A stretch of 52,818 nt of DNA from Flavobacterium sp. GTDB lineage: Bacteria > Bacteroidota > Bacteroidia > Flavobacteriales > Flavobacteriaceae. Positions 27,181-35,333 of this stretch are shown one piece after another. Made by a program: the position numbers and the translations under genes. Under the pieces are notes generated by a model. The model did not search any database. It saw nothing but the letters and a program-made list of their open reading frames with translations, and had not been told where the DNA came from. Positions within the stretch are counted from its first letter, which is position 1; every line of letters starts with the position of its first letter. The stretch lies in assembly GCA_014378065.1 (NCBI GenBank), contig JACMOK010000086.1, positions 1 through 52,818 on the forward strand, in the 5' to 3' direction.

Positions 27181-27617
27181 GTCAACGAAATTTTAAGAAC
27201 ATTGTTTTCAATAAGAACTGGAAATTTCCTCAGATCGACATTGGCGGGACCGTTTTCTACAACCCCTTTGTTGCTGAATTCACTTCCGTGTGCAGCACAT
27301 TGTAATTTATCTCCAAAAACCTGTAATTCTGCTCCTTGATGGGTACAGGCCATTAAGACTGCCGAATAATCCGTAGGGCTAAATCGGAACACACAAATGG
27401 GATATTTCAGCCTTTCATTTTGGATGATTACATATTTTTTATAGTCGGTGTTTTGGTCGCTTTTTTTTTCAAAATCAGAAATGGGGACGATAATATCTGA
27501 ACCCCTGATCTCTTGCGAGATTACCTGTGAAGTTGCGCAACTTTGCAATAAAGTAACCCCAGCCATTCCCGCCATACAGCCAAATCCACAGGTTTTTAAA
27601 AATTGTTTTCTATTCAT
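27177..27617 (-). CDS. Rieske 2Fe-2S lipoprotein
   Basis: A 146-residue exported electron carrier. The N-terminus has a hydrophobic segment with lipobox LLQSC (Cys27), so it is likely a lipoprotein outside the cytoplasmic membrane. The Rieske cluster ligands are C91-x-H93 in ACTHQGAEL and C107-x-x-H110 in LQCAAHGSEFS. No oxygenase domain or cytochrome b partner is present, so it is a stand-alone Rieske protein. It lies 2 bp downstream of the di-heme cytochrome gene and overlaps the porin gene by 4 bp, so the three form one operon. Confidence 0.93.
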   Translation of the reverse strand: MNRKQFLKTCGFGCMAGMAGVTLLQSCATSQVISQEIRGSDIIVPISDFEKKSDQNTDYKKYVIIQNERLKYPICVFRFSPTDYSAVLMACTHQGAELQVFGDKLQCAAHGSEFSNKGVVENGPANVDLRKFPVLIENNVLKISLT

Positions 27618-27619
27618 AA

Positions 27620-28813
27620 TTACAATGATTTTATAAATTGGAGCAGGGCTATTTTTTGTTGGGACGTTAGATCGTCAAAGGCATTTTTACTGTTGACTGC
27701 TTCTCCGCCATGAAAGTTAATTGCTTCTTCAATAGTTCTGGCTCTTCCATCGTGCATCAGGAAAAGATTGCCGCCTTGAGAATTTGCGGATAGCCCAATT
27801 CCCCACAAAGGAGGTGTGCGCCATTCGTAGGTTTTGGCAGCTCCCTCGGTGTATCCGTCATCGAGCGCGTTGCCCATATCGTGCAGGAGTAAATCGGTGT
27901 AAGGCGAAAAATTTTGGTAAGAAAGCGGTTGAATTTCAGAAAAACCTGTAGTTAACGTCGATTTATGACAACCTGCACAATTGACCTGTTCAAATAAATT
28001 CTTTCCTTGAAGTACAACGGCATCATTTTGATTTCTTTGGATGGGTGCCTTTAATGTTTTCAGATAAAAAGTAATGTCATTAATTTTATTAGTTGAAACT
28101 TCGGGATCAATTTCTAAATTGGTATAATGATCGATAGGATTATAAGCCGAAGTAATGCCCATATCTTGATTATAAGCCGTAATGGTTTGCTGAAATAAAC
28201 TGAATGTGGAGGCTTTCTTGCCAAACCGACCGATGTATTTTCCGCTTTGACTGATGGCATTCGGATGCGGAATTGCATAGTACGGAATATTAATCCAATT
28301 GACGGTTCCTGAAATTCCGTCGTTGTTCATGTCATTCGGATCTGCCATCGCTAGGATTGTGTCATCGGTAACATATTGCAAAAAACCCAAACCTGTAAAT
28401 GCGGGCGGCATCAACTTTGAAAAGGTGGCGCCGATCGGAATTTGTTCAGGTAAAAAACCAGGCAAAGCCCTGTTTTGCAATTGAGGACCGCCTTGATTTA
28501 AAAATTGATTTCCCGTTTCGTCTATCTGACCAAAACGAATAAGGGAAGTAAACGGATGCCCTTTGCCATCGCCAGCATGACAATTGATGCAACTTGTTCC
28601 AACAAAGGTAGAACCCAAACCCGTCTGGCGGGTAAAAACCTCGTTGACCGCAGCATCTCCTTTCAAAAACTGAGATAATTCGGCGCTCGACAACCCAGTT
28701 ATGGTGCCATCTAAAAACTGATCTTGTGACGGCTGGCTTACAAAGCTTTGCTCGCAGGAAAGACAACTAAAACAAGCCAATAATAAAAATGCTATATTTT
28801 TCAAAACAAACAA
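27620..28813 (-). CDS. Di-heme oxidoreductase (DUF1111/DHOR-type) lipoprotein
   Basis: A 397-residue secreted c-type cytochrome. A hydrophobic signal with LSC (Cys20) suggests lipidation. Two heme c sites are seen, CINCH (75-79) and CAGCH (about 280). The C-terminal family pattern is complete: YTDLLLHDMG, EWRTPPLWGIG, LMHDGRARTIEEAI and FHGGEA. The start is a TTG at 28813 or 28804; no ATG exists, and an in-frame TAG lies upstream. Family members are peroxidase- or thiol-oxidase-like, and the donor and acceptor are unknown. It heads the operon with the Rieske and porin genes. Confidence 0.9.
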   Translation of the reverse strand: MFVLKNIAFLLLACFSCLSCEQSFVSQPSQDQFLDGTITGLSSAELSQFLKGDAAVNEVFTRQTGLGSTFVGTSCINCHAGDGKGHPFTSLIRFGQIDETGNQFLNQGGPQLQNRALPGFLPEQIPIGATFSKLMPPAFTGLGFLQYVTDDTILAMADPNDMNNDGISGTVNWINIPYYAIPHPNAISQSGKYIGRFGKKASTFSLFQQTITAYNQDMGITSAYNPIDHYTNLEIDPEVSTNKINDITFYLKTLKAPIQRNQNDAVVLQGKNLFEQVNCAGCHKSTLTTGFSEIQPLSYQNFSPYTDLLLHDMGNALDDGYTEGAAKTYEWRTPPLWGIGLSANSQGGNLFLMHDGRARTIEEAINFHGGEAVNSKNAFDDLTSQQKIALLQFIKSL

Positions 28814-28820
28814 AATTAAA

Positions 28821-28836
28821 TTTAGACAAATCTAAA
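28821..28836. promoter_or_regulatory. Candidate MntR/DtxR-type operator
   Basis: TTTAGACAAATCTAAA has perfect 6-bp arms (TTTAGA and TCTAAA) around CAAA, the kind of A/T-rich palindrome bound by DtxR/MntR-family dimers. It lies between the divergent di-heme operon and NRAMP gene, and an MntR-like regulator is encoded just beyond the NRAMP gene. It was not noticed elsewhere in the window. Binding is inferred. Confidence 0.65.
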
Positions 28837-28857
28837 AATTATATTTTATAAAACAAA
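28827..28857 (-). promoter_or_regulatory. Promoter of the di-heme/Rieske/porin operon
   Basis: On the minus strand TTTG (28857-28854), a 19-bp spacer and TAGATTTG (28834-28827) match the Bacteroidota consensus TTTG-N19-TAnnTTTG. Transcription would start near 28819-28822, only about 6-18 nt before the TTG start codons. The -7 box lies within the TTTAGA-N4-TCTAAA palindrome, so a bound repressor should block it. Confidence 0.75.
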
Positions 28858-28867
28858 AAAATAAATA

Positions 28868-28875
28868 TATATTTG
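28868..28875 (+). promoter_or_regulatory. Candidate -7 box of the NRAMP gene
   Basis: TATATTTG matches TAnnTTTG, 20 bp before the ATG at 28896. No clear -33 TTTG is present, which would suit an activator or a weak promoter. The operator palindrome lies about 30 bp upstream. Confidence 0.55.
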
Positions 28876-28895
28876 TTTTCTGAAATGAAAAACAG

Positions 28896-30767
28896 ATGAG
28901 TAAATCATTAGAAGAAGTCAACGAATCGGTACCGACCCAAAATAAAACCACATTTTTTAGGAAGATTCTAGCTTTTTTTGGGCCCGCCTATTTGATTAGT
29001 GTTGGCTACATGGATCCCGGAAATTGGGCCACCGATATCGCTGGTGGCAGTCAATTTGGTTATGCCCTGCTTTGGGTTTTGCTGATGAGCAACATTATGG
29101 CGCTGCTTTTACAAAGTCTGAGTGCGAGGTTGGGGATTGTCACCCAGCGTGATTTGGCGCAAGCCTCACGAGAAACCTATCCGAAGTTCATCAATTATAT
29201 TCTATACTTTTTAGCCGAAATTGCCATTGCGGCCTGCGATTTGGCAGAAGTATTGGGCATGGCTATCGGGATCAATTTGTTGTTTGATATTCCTTTGGTA
29301 CAAGGGGTGTTAATTACCGTGTTGGATACGTTCCTTTTGCTATTTCTGATCAATAAAGGCATTCGGAAAATGGAAGCTTTTATTATCGTCTTAGTTGCCA
29401 TCATTGGCTTTTCGTTTGTATTTGAAATGATTTTCGCACAGCCTGAATTAACTAAAGTGATATACGGCCTCATTCCGTCTTTACCAAATGAATCGGCATT
29501 GTACATCGCCATTGGTATTATTGGCGCGACGGTAATGCCCCACAACTTATACCTTCATTCTTCATTGGTGCAGACTAGAAAATTTGACAGAAGCGTGGCA
29601 GGAATCAAACAAGCGTTGAAATATAATTTTATCGATTCTACCATTGCTTTAAATTTAGCCTTTTTTGTAAATGCGGCGATATTAATTTTGGCTGCCGCCA
29701 CCTTTTACAACAATGGAATGTATGAAGTGGCTGAAATTCAAGATGCCCATCGGTTTTTAGAACCTATGTTAGGAACGCAGTGGGCCCCGATTTTGTTTGC
29801 AGTCGCGCTCATCGCGGCGGGACAAAGTTCAACCATCACCGGAACCCTAGCCGGTCAAATCGTGATGGAAGGTTATTTGAATTTACGCATTCAACCCTGG
29901 GTTCGAAGAATCATTACCCGACTTATTGCCATTATTCCAGCCGTCGTCGTGATTCTGATTTACGGAGAAAGCGTGACCGGAAAATTACTGATTTTAAGTC
30001 AGGTGATTTTAAGTTTACAATTGGGTTTTGCCATCATTCCGTTAATTCATTTCGTCAGTGACAAATCAAAAATGAAAGGATTTCATATTGGCAAAATGAC
30101 CCAAATCGCCGCTTGGATCATCGCTACAATCATTGTTTCTCTAAACGGAAAACTGGTATTTTCTCAAATTCAAGGCTGGCTGGAAACGTCAGATAACCAA
30201 TTAATTTTGTGGTTGACGGTGGTACCGCTGGCAGTTGGTTTTTTAATTTTATTACTCTACATCGTTTTTCAGCCGATGGTGTCAAGAGCCAAACAAGAAA
30301 TTCCGAACCATTCACCCCATCATTTAAAGTTAAAGTTTTCACCCTCTCAGACGTATACCAAAAAAAATATTGCTATTACGGTTGATTTTTCTGCCGCTGA
30401 TGAAAAGGCTTTGCAGCACGCGATTGACATGGGCGGAAAGGAAGCCGAGTACACCTTGATTCATATCGTGGAAACCGTTGGAGCAATGATGTACGGCAAT
30501 AAAATTATTGACCATGAAACTTCGATTGACGAAAAATTACTACACGAATATTACGAGATTTTATCCGGTAAAGGCTACTCGGTAAACACTAAATTGGGCT
30601 TCGGAAAACCAGGAAAAATGATTTCAAAAATCATCAATGAAGGAGCGTATGACATTTTGATTATGGGTACTCACGGTCATCACGGATTTAAAGATTTGAT
30701 TTTCGGAACCACAGTGGATAATGTCAGACATGAAATCTCCATTCCGCTGTTTATCGTTAAAAATTAA
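28896..30767 (+). CDS. NRAMP divalent metal transporter fused to a universal stress protein domain
   Basis: A 623-residue inner-membrane protein. Residues about 20-465 are an NRAMP/MntH proton-coupled importer of Mn2+ or Fe2+. The metal-site motif DPGN (40-43) is in YMDPGNWATDIAG, and the second motif is TVMPHNLYLHSS. After a short linker, about 485-623 form a cytoplasmic UspA domain with ITVDFSAADEKALQHAI and the nucleotide-binding loop GTHGHHGFKDLIFGTTVDNV. The fusion suggests that transport is linked to ATP binding or stress state. MntR follows 107 bp downstream, with repeat copy 5 between. Confidence 0.93.
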   Translation: MSKSLEEVNESVPTQNKTTFFRKILAFFGPAYLISVGYMDPGNWATDIAGGSQFGYALLWVLLMSNIMALLLQSLSARLGIVTQRDLAQASRETYPKFINYILYFLAEIAIAACDLAEVLGMAIGINLLFDIPLVQGVLITVLDTFLLLFLINKGIRKMEAFIIVLVAIIGFSFVFEMIFAQPELTKVIYGLIPSLPNESALYIAIGIIGATVMPHNLYLHSSLVQTRKFDRSVAGIKQALKYNFIDSTIALNLAFFVNAAILILAAATFYNNGMYEVAEIQDAHRFLEPMLGTQWAPILFAVALIAAGQSSTITGTLAGQIVMEGYLNLRIQPWVRRIITRLIAIIPAVVVILIYGESVTGKLLILSQVILSLQLGFAIIPLIHFVSDKSKMKGFHIGKMTQIAAWIIATIIVSLNGKLVFSQIQGWLETSDNQLILWLTVVPLAVGFLILLLYIVFQPMVSRAKQEIPNHSPHHLKLKFSPSQTYTKKNIAITVDFSAADEKALQHAIDMGGKEAEYTLIHIVETVGAMMYGNKIIDHETSIDEKLLHEYYEILSGKGYSVNTKLGFGKPGKMISKIINEGAYDILIMGTHGHHGFKDLIFGTTVDNVRHEISIPLFIVKN

Positions 30768-30776
30768 AAAGGTTCA

Positions 30777-30859
30777 GGAGCTGTTTCCTGCTTTCCGCTC
30801 CAATCTTTTCTTTTTTAAAAGATAAAAAAAGAAAAGGATTTCCACTGTTATCAGGGCTA
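30777..30859 (+). repeat. Dispersed intergenic palindromic repeat, copy 5 (forward)
   Basis: Starts GGAGCTGTTTCCTGCTTTCC and ends CTGTTATCAGGGCTA. The centre is a long A/T stem (TCTTTTTT with AAAAAAGA, TTTT with AAAA inside). It occupies most of the gap between the NRAMP fusion and mntR. Confidence 0.85.
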
Positions 30860-30874
30860 AAAAATAAAAACACC

Positions 30875-31528
30875 ATGACCTTTTCAGAAGAAAACTACCT
30901 CAAAACCATTTACCACCTGACAAACGTTGCAGATGACGGCGTCAGCACGAATGCCATTGCCGAAATGATTGAAACCAAAGCGTCTTCTGTCACCGACATG
31001 CTAAAAAAATTGGCAGAAAAGGACCTCGTTAATTACAAAAAATACCAAGGCGTTTCGCTGACAGAAAGAGGCAAACTATCGGCTAAAATGATCGTCAGAA
31101 AGCACCGATTGTGGGAAGTGTTTTTAGTCGAAAAACTCGATTTTTCGTGGGATGAGGTGCACGATATCGCCGAGCAACTGGAGCACATCAAATCTGAGAA
31201 ACTGATCAATAAACTCGATGATTTTTTGGGCAATCCTACTAAAGATCCCCACGGTGACCCAATTCCGGACGCCAATGGTTTGATCATTAAAATCGAAAAA
31301 TTACTGCTTTCAGAATTAAACTTCCACCAAATCGGAATCTGCGTAGGTGTTAAAGACTCTTCTGCAGATTTTTTGAAATATCTCGATAAAAATCGAATAG
31401 CTTTGGGTTCGCAAATTGAAATTCTGGCCAAAGAAGATTTTGACCAATCTCTTAAAATTAGAATAGACCAAACTGAATTGATCATCTCCAATAAAATTGC
31501 AGGCAATCTATTTGTCAAGTTAGTGTAA
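30875..31528 (+). CDS. Metal-dependent transcriptional regulator, MntR/DtxR family
   Basis: A 217-residue regulator with three parts: an N-terminal winged helix (MTFSEENYLKTIYHL and a recognition helix around ASSVTDMLKKLAEK), a dimerisation/metal domain with the ligand-rich WEVFLVEK and EVHDIAEQLEHIKSE stretch, and a C-terminal FeoA/SH3-like domain (about 145-217). Metal loading (Mn2+ or Fe2+) normally turns these into repressors of uptake genes. The adjacent NRAMP gene and upstream palindrome make it the likely regulator of that intergenic region, and possibly of feoAB. Confidence 0.92.
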   Translation: MTFSEENYLKTIYHLTNVADDGVSTNAIAEMIETKASSVTDMLKKLAEKDLVNYKKYQGVSLTERGKLSAKMIVRKHRLWEVFLVEKLDFSWDEVHDIAEQLEHIKSEKLINKLDDFLGNPTKDPHGDPIPDANGLIIKIEKLLLSELNFHQIGICVGVKDSSADFLKYLDKNRIALGSQIEILAKEDFDQSLKIRIDQTELIISNKIAGNLFVKLV

Positions 31529-31563
31529 TTCATTTGCGTAACTTTAGTCCTTAAATTGAACTC

Positions 31564-31980
31564 ATGAAAAAATTAAGTTTGCTTTTTTTATTAACTTTTA
31601 TCACTTTGTGCTCGGGACAAACGCCGCAAAAATTAAAAACCCAATCCTTTAAAATCACCCAAACTGAATGCATCAAGAAGAAAGGGTTTCGCTTGCAATT
31701 GAAAAGCGTGATTGCTGATTCCCGTTGCCCAGAAGGTGTTGATTGTATTTGGGCGGGAGAAGTAAAAATAGTAGTTATGGTTTATAAAGACAGGAAATTT
31801 TTAAACGAAACGACAATGACGGTTTCTTCGAAACAGCTAGCCGAAAACACAGCATGGTTTTCTAAATATGTACCATTAGGAAAAAAAAATATTAAAAATA
31901 TTTCGGTTTTTCCTTATCCAAAAGAAGGAAATCCGATTGACCCCAAAGCATATTACATTAAAATTGATTATTTGAAATGA
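31564..31980 (+). CDS. Small secreted protein of unknown function
   Basis: A 138-residue protein with signal peptide (KKLSLLFLLTFITLCSG). The mature part has a Cys-containing block, DSRCPEGVDCIWAGEVKI, that recurs in small secreted proteins of Bacteroidota. Its two Cys residues, seven positions apart, could form a disulfide or bind metal. I do not know a function. It starts 35 bp after mntR and its stop directly abuts the stop of the convergent FeoB-associated gene, leaving no spacer. Confidence 0.75.
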   Translation: MKKLSLLFLLTFITLCSGQTPQKLKTQSFKITQTECIKKKGFRLQLKSVIADSRCPEGVDCIWAGEVKIVVMVYKDRKFLNETTMTVSSKQLAENTAWFSKYVPLGKKNIKNISVFPYPKEGNPIDPKAYYIKIDYLK

Positions 31981-32103
31981 TCAGCTGCAGCCGCAATTTC
32001 CGTTGCCGCAGTTTTTATCTGATTTTTTTTTCCAGAAAAACTTCCGTACCAAAAAAATAACGGCCAATCCTAAAATGATCAATGCTGCGATTTGTTGAAT
32101 CAT
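31981..32103 (-). CDS. FeoB-associated Cys-rich membrane protein
   Basis: A 40-residue protein from the ATG at 32103: one membrane helix (IAALIILGLAVIFLVRKFF) followed by a basic stretch and the Cys-rich tail NCGNGNCGCS. Such mini-proteins are regularly found directly after feoB and are thought to support or regulate the ferrous iron transporter. It starts 5 bp after the feoB stop. A longer frame (to 32193) is open but overlaps feoB and is not needed. Confidence 0.85.
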   Translation of the reverse strand: MIQQIAALIILGLAVIFLVRKFFWKKKSDKNCGNGNCGCS

Positions 32104-32108
32104 AATAA

Positions 32109-34211
32109 TTATTTTAGAAGTTGATAAGCAAGCAAAGCGATAAGATATGCCAAGCCACTCATAAAAATCAACTGTGCCGCGGGCCATTTCCAAGAATTGG
32201 TTTCTTTTTTAGTCACCGCCAAGGTGCTGGCACACTGCATTGCAAAAGCATAGAACAGCAGTAATGAAATTCCGGACGCAAAATTAAAAACTTTAGCTCC
32301 TGTAACTGGATTTTTTTCGGCCTGCATTTTATTTTTTATGGTATCTTCATTATCAATATCACCGACGCTATAAATGGTGGCCAACGTGCCGACAAAAACC
32401 TCCCTCGCGGCAAAAGAACTAATCACTGCAATCCCAATTTTCCAGTCGTAACCCAGAGGTGAAATTACGGGTTCGATCGTTTTGCCCATTATTCCGATGT
32501 AGGAGCTTTCTAATTTTTGGGAAGCCACGGCATTTTGAAATGCAAAAGGAGGCAGTGGATTGTCTTTGTTTCGTTCGATTATAATCTGAGCGGCATTCCC
32601 AAAATTTTCCTTTGGCCCATTTGAAGCCAAAAACCATAAAACGATTGAAATGGCCAAGATAATTTTACCGGCGCCGAAGACGAAAGCTTTGGTTTTTTCA
32701 ATCACATTAATTGCTACGTTTTTAAACAGCGGCAGTTTATAATTAGGCATCTCAACAACAAAATAGGTTTTGCCTTTTATCTTAAGTATTTTATTGAGCA
32801 CATAAGCTGAAAAAATTGCCATCCCAAACCCCAAAAGATACAGCAACATAAGCGTTAATCCCTGCATGTTGATGATACCGAACAAACGTTGGTCTGGAAT
32901 TACCAAAGCAATTATAATGGCGTATACCGGCAGTCTCGCAGAACAAGTGGTGAAAGGCGTTACTAAAATAGTAATCAGCCGTTCTTTCCAGTTTTCTATA
33001 TTCCGCGTCGCCATAATCGCAGGAATCGCGCATGCTGTGCCAGAAATGAGAGGAACGACACTTTTTCCGGACAGCCCGAATTTGCGCATAATCTTATCCA
33101 TCAAAAAAACCACACGACTCATGTAGCCACTTTCTTCGAGAATTGAAATAAACAAAAACAAAAAGGCAATCTGCGGAATAAAAATTAAAATACCTCCAAT
33201 CCCGGGAATGATGCCTTGCGAAATTAAATTGGTTAATACGCCGGCAGGCAGTTTTTGACTGGCAAGTGAACTTAGCGTTGCAAAGGTGCTGTCTATAAGA
33301 TCCATCGGAACCTTCGACCATTCAAAAATAGATTGAAAGATGACAAACAATATAATAAAAAAGATGGCGTAGCCCCAGAATTTATGAGTTAAAATTCGAT
33401 CGAGTTTGCTTCTAAAATCCTTGGCAATAGAAGTGTCTATTTTTTGTCCTTGTTTTAAAACTTCATTGATGAATTGGTACCTTTTTATGGTTTCTTTTTG
33501 TTGTAAGCGTTTGAGATCAGCATGTGATTTGGTAAAAGAATTACGAATTTCGTTGCGTTCCAAATTAAGAAAGTTGACATCTTGCGTAATAACCAGCCAC
33601 AATTTATACAACAATTGGTGGGGAAATGCTTTGCGCAACTTATCAAAATACTCCGGATCAATTACCGAAGCATTTAAACAGGGCTCTGTAGAAATATCGG
33701 GATACGTTACGATAAGATCTTTCAATTCGTTGATGCCAAAACCTTTTCGCGAACTGATCAGCGCTATTTTTGTTTTGAGTTGTTCTTCGAGGTGTTGGAT
33801 GTCGAGTGAAATGCCCTTATACTGCATCAAATCGGCCATATTGATGACCAAGATGGTGGGAATTTCAAGGTCTTTTATTTGAGTAAAAAGCAATAAATTG
33901 CGTTTCAGATTTTCGACATCAGTAATAAGTAAAGCGACATCAGGAAATAATTTATCGTTTTTATTCAACAACAATTCAATAACTACATTTTCATCAATAG
34001 AACTGGCGTTGAGGCTATATGTGCCCGGCAGATCTAAAATATTCGCCTTGACATTATTGGGTAGTTTGCAGAAGCCAATTTTTTTCTCAACGGTGATACC
34101 GGGATAATTTCCAACTTGCTGATTAAGTCCTGTAAGCTGGTTGAACACAGAAGTTTTTCCGGTGTTGGGGTTTCCGATCAAGGCGACGTTGATATTTTTG
34201 GAGCTCGCCAT
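32109..34211 (-). CDS. feoB: Ferrous iron transport protein B
   Basis: A 700-residue inner-membrane Fe2+ transporter with an N-terminal G-protein domain. The G1 loop is GNPNTGKTSVFNQLTG, followed by the G3 DLPGTYSL and the G4-like motif VINMADLM. After a helical spacer come the Gate domains, with GTACAIPAIMATR and FTTCSARLPVYAIIIALV, the conserved Cys-containing pore segments. Its ATG shares one base with the feoA stop. The window has no feoC; the Cys-rich mini-protein downstream is the likely substitute. Confidence 0.96.
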   Translation of the reverse strand: MASSKNINVALIGNPNTGKTSVFNQLTGLNQQVGNYPGITVEKKIGFCKLPNNVKANILDLPGTYSLNASSIDENVVIELLLNKNDKLFPDVALLITDVENLKRNLLLFTQIKDLEIPTILVINMADLMQYKGISLDIQHLEEQLKTKIALISSRKGFGINELKDLIVTYPDISTEPCLNASVIDPEYFDKLRKAFPHQLLYKLWLVITQDVNFLNLERNEIRNSFTKSHADLKRLQQKETIKRYQFINEVLKQGQKIDTSIAKDFRSKLDRILTHKFWGYAIFFIILFVIFQSIFEWSKVPMDLIDSTFATLSSLASQKLPAGVLTNLISQGIIPGIGGILIFIPQIAFLFLFISILEESGYMSRVVFLMDKIMRKFGLSGKSVVPLISGTACAIPAIMATRNIENWKERLITILVTPFTTCSARLPVYAIIIALVIPDQRLFGIINMQGLTLMLLYLLGFGMAIFSAYVLNKILKIKGKTYFVVEMPNYKLPLFKNVAINVIEKTKAFVFGAGKIILAISIVLWFLASNGPKENFGNAAQIIIERNKDNPLPPFAFQNAVASQKLESSYIGIMGKTIEPVISPLGYDWKIGIAVISSFAAREVFVGTLATIYSVGDIDNEDTIKNKMQAEKNPVTGAKVFNFASGISLLLFYAFAMQCASTLAVTKKETNSWKWPAAQLIFMSGLAYLIALLAYQLLK

Positions 34212-34450
34212 CAGCTGTTGTTTTTGATGAGATCTACTTCAATTTCGCGCGCTGTTTCCAATCGGATTGCAAGATGGGAACCATTGACATTGAGATACAA
34301 CGGGTCACCAAATGGCGCGATTTGCAAGAGCTCTACTTCATTTCCTGGCAAGCAGCCCATTTCTAATAATTTCAACGGAATGGATTCAACATCAAACCCT
34401 TTGATGATGGCTTTATCACCTTTTTTCAAACTGGCTATCGTAGGTTGCAA
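34211..34450 (-). CDS. feoA: Ferrous iron transport protein A
   Basis: A 79-residue SH3-like cytoplasmic protein that assists FeoB. The typical core is KGDKAIIKGF, LLEMGCLPGNEVELLQIAP and GDPLYLNVNGSHLAIR. The start is a TTG at 34450, the only plausible codon before the conserved domain. It lies inside one arm of a large inverted repeat, so initiation could be affected by DNA- or RNA-level folding. It is translationally coupled with feoB. Confidence 0.93.
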   Translation of the reverse strand: MQPTIASLKKGDKAIIKGFDVESIPLKLLEMGCLPGNEVELLQIAPFGDPLYLNVNGSHLAIRLETAREIEVDLIKNNS

Positions 34451-34484
34451 ATCTTATTTAGATTGAATTAAGATTGCAAAAGTA
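34445..34484 (-). promoter_or_regulatory. feoAB promoter with overlapping inverted repeat
   Basis: TTGCAAATCTTA (34445-34456) and TAAGATTGCAA (34469-34479) form an inverted repeat with one unpaired base. On the minus strand TACTTTTG (34484-34477) matches the -7 consensus and overlaps the upstream arm. The other arm covers the feoA TTG start. Between them TTTAGATTGAATTAAGA weakly echoes the TTTAGA/TCTAAA operator upstream of the NRAMP gene. A Fur- or DtxR-type repressor site is inferred. Confidence 0.5.
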
Positions 34485-34528
34485 CAGATAAAAAAAGAAT
34501 TTTAAATGATAAATATCAGCTTTACGAT

Positions 34529-35197
34529 TTATTGCTCTTCACATAAAAAACGAATATCAGCCAGCAGCTTTTGAATATCTTCATTTTTTGTTCCGTCATA
34601 AAACCCACGTACTCTTCGTTTGGTGTCTACAAGCACGAAATTTTCGGTATGTACCATATCATAGAGTTCAGAAGGTTTGCCTAATTTAACGGCTAAATAG
34701 GAGGTCCTTGCCATGCGGTAAATGTCTTTTTTATCTCCGGTCACCAAATTCCATTTCTTATCATTGACACCATTTTTAATTGCATACGACTTTAAAATAG
34801 CAACACTATCAATTTCAGGCATCACGGTGTGGGAGAGCAACATTACTTTTGGATTATCAAGAATCGCTTTTTGTATTTCGATGAGATGAGTAGTCATCTT
34901 CGGGCAGATTGAACCGCAGGTTGTAAAGAAAAAATCGGCGACATAAATTTTTCCTTCATAGTCTTTTTGGGTAATTTTTTTACCGTTTTGGTTGGTAAAT
35001 GAAAAATCGGCGATTGTATGGTACTTACTGATATATTGCACCGTACTGTCTACCAGTTCTGGATTGACATCCGAAGGATTGTAAATGGGAAGTTTCTTTT
35101 TTGGCGTTAATGCCGTATAAAATAAAGAGATAATGATGACAGAAATTACCGCCATGACCCCGAAAAAAATTCGAAAGTTTTTAAAGAAATCTAACAT
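34529..35197 (-). CDS. SCO1/SenC-family copper chaperone
   Basis: A 222-residue thioredoxin-fold protein anchored by an N-terminal helix (about 8-27). The copper-binding motif C-x-x-x-C is in FFTTCGSICPKM, and the distal His is in YDMVHTENFVLVD. SCO proteins deliver copper to the CuA site of cytochrome oxidase or act as thiol reductases. The ATG at 35197 is chosen; the frame extends two codons to a TTG. No cox genes are nearby. Confidence 0.93.
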   Translation of the reverse strand: MLDFFKNFRIFFGVMAVISVIIISLFYTALTPKKKLPIYNPSDVNPELVDSTVQYISKYHTIADFSFTNQNGKKITQKDYEGKIYVADFFFTTCGSICPKMTTHLIEIQKAILDNPKVMLLSHTVMPEIDSVAILKSYAIKNGVNDKKWNLVTGDKKDIYRMARTSYLAVKLGKPSELYDMVHTENFVLVDTKRRVRGFYDGTKNEDIQKLLADIRFLCEEQ

Positions 35198-35301
35198 AAA
35201 CAATTTTATAACAAAAGTACAAAAACCCGGACTTACGTTTAGTTAAAATAATGAAATGTTTCCGAGGCTTTTATTTAACAAGATTACTTAGAAATTATCA
35301 A

Positions 35302-35309
35302 TAGTTTTG
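35302..35309 (+). promoter_or_regulatory. Candidate -7 box of the M13 peptidase gene
   Basis: TAGTTTTG matches TAnnTTTG 24 bp before the ATG at 35334. A clear -33 element is not seen. Confidence 0.45.
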
Positions 35310-35333
35310 CATGCGTAATCAAATAATTAAAAA

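Noticed and set aside
28896..30767. Frameshift joining two separate genes (NRAMP and UspA)
   Set aside because: The frame is continuous through the linker and similar fusions are known in the phylum, so a natural fusion is more likely.
31033..31533. 166-codon minus-strand ORF
   Set aside because: Fully antisense to the well-supported MntR/DtxR gene, with no recognisable domain.
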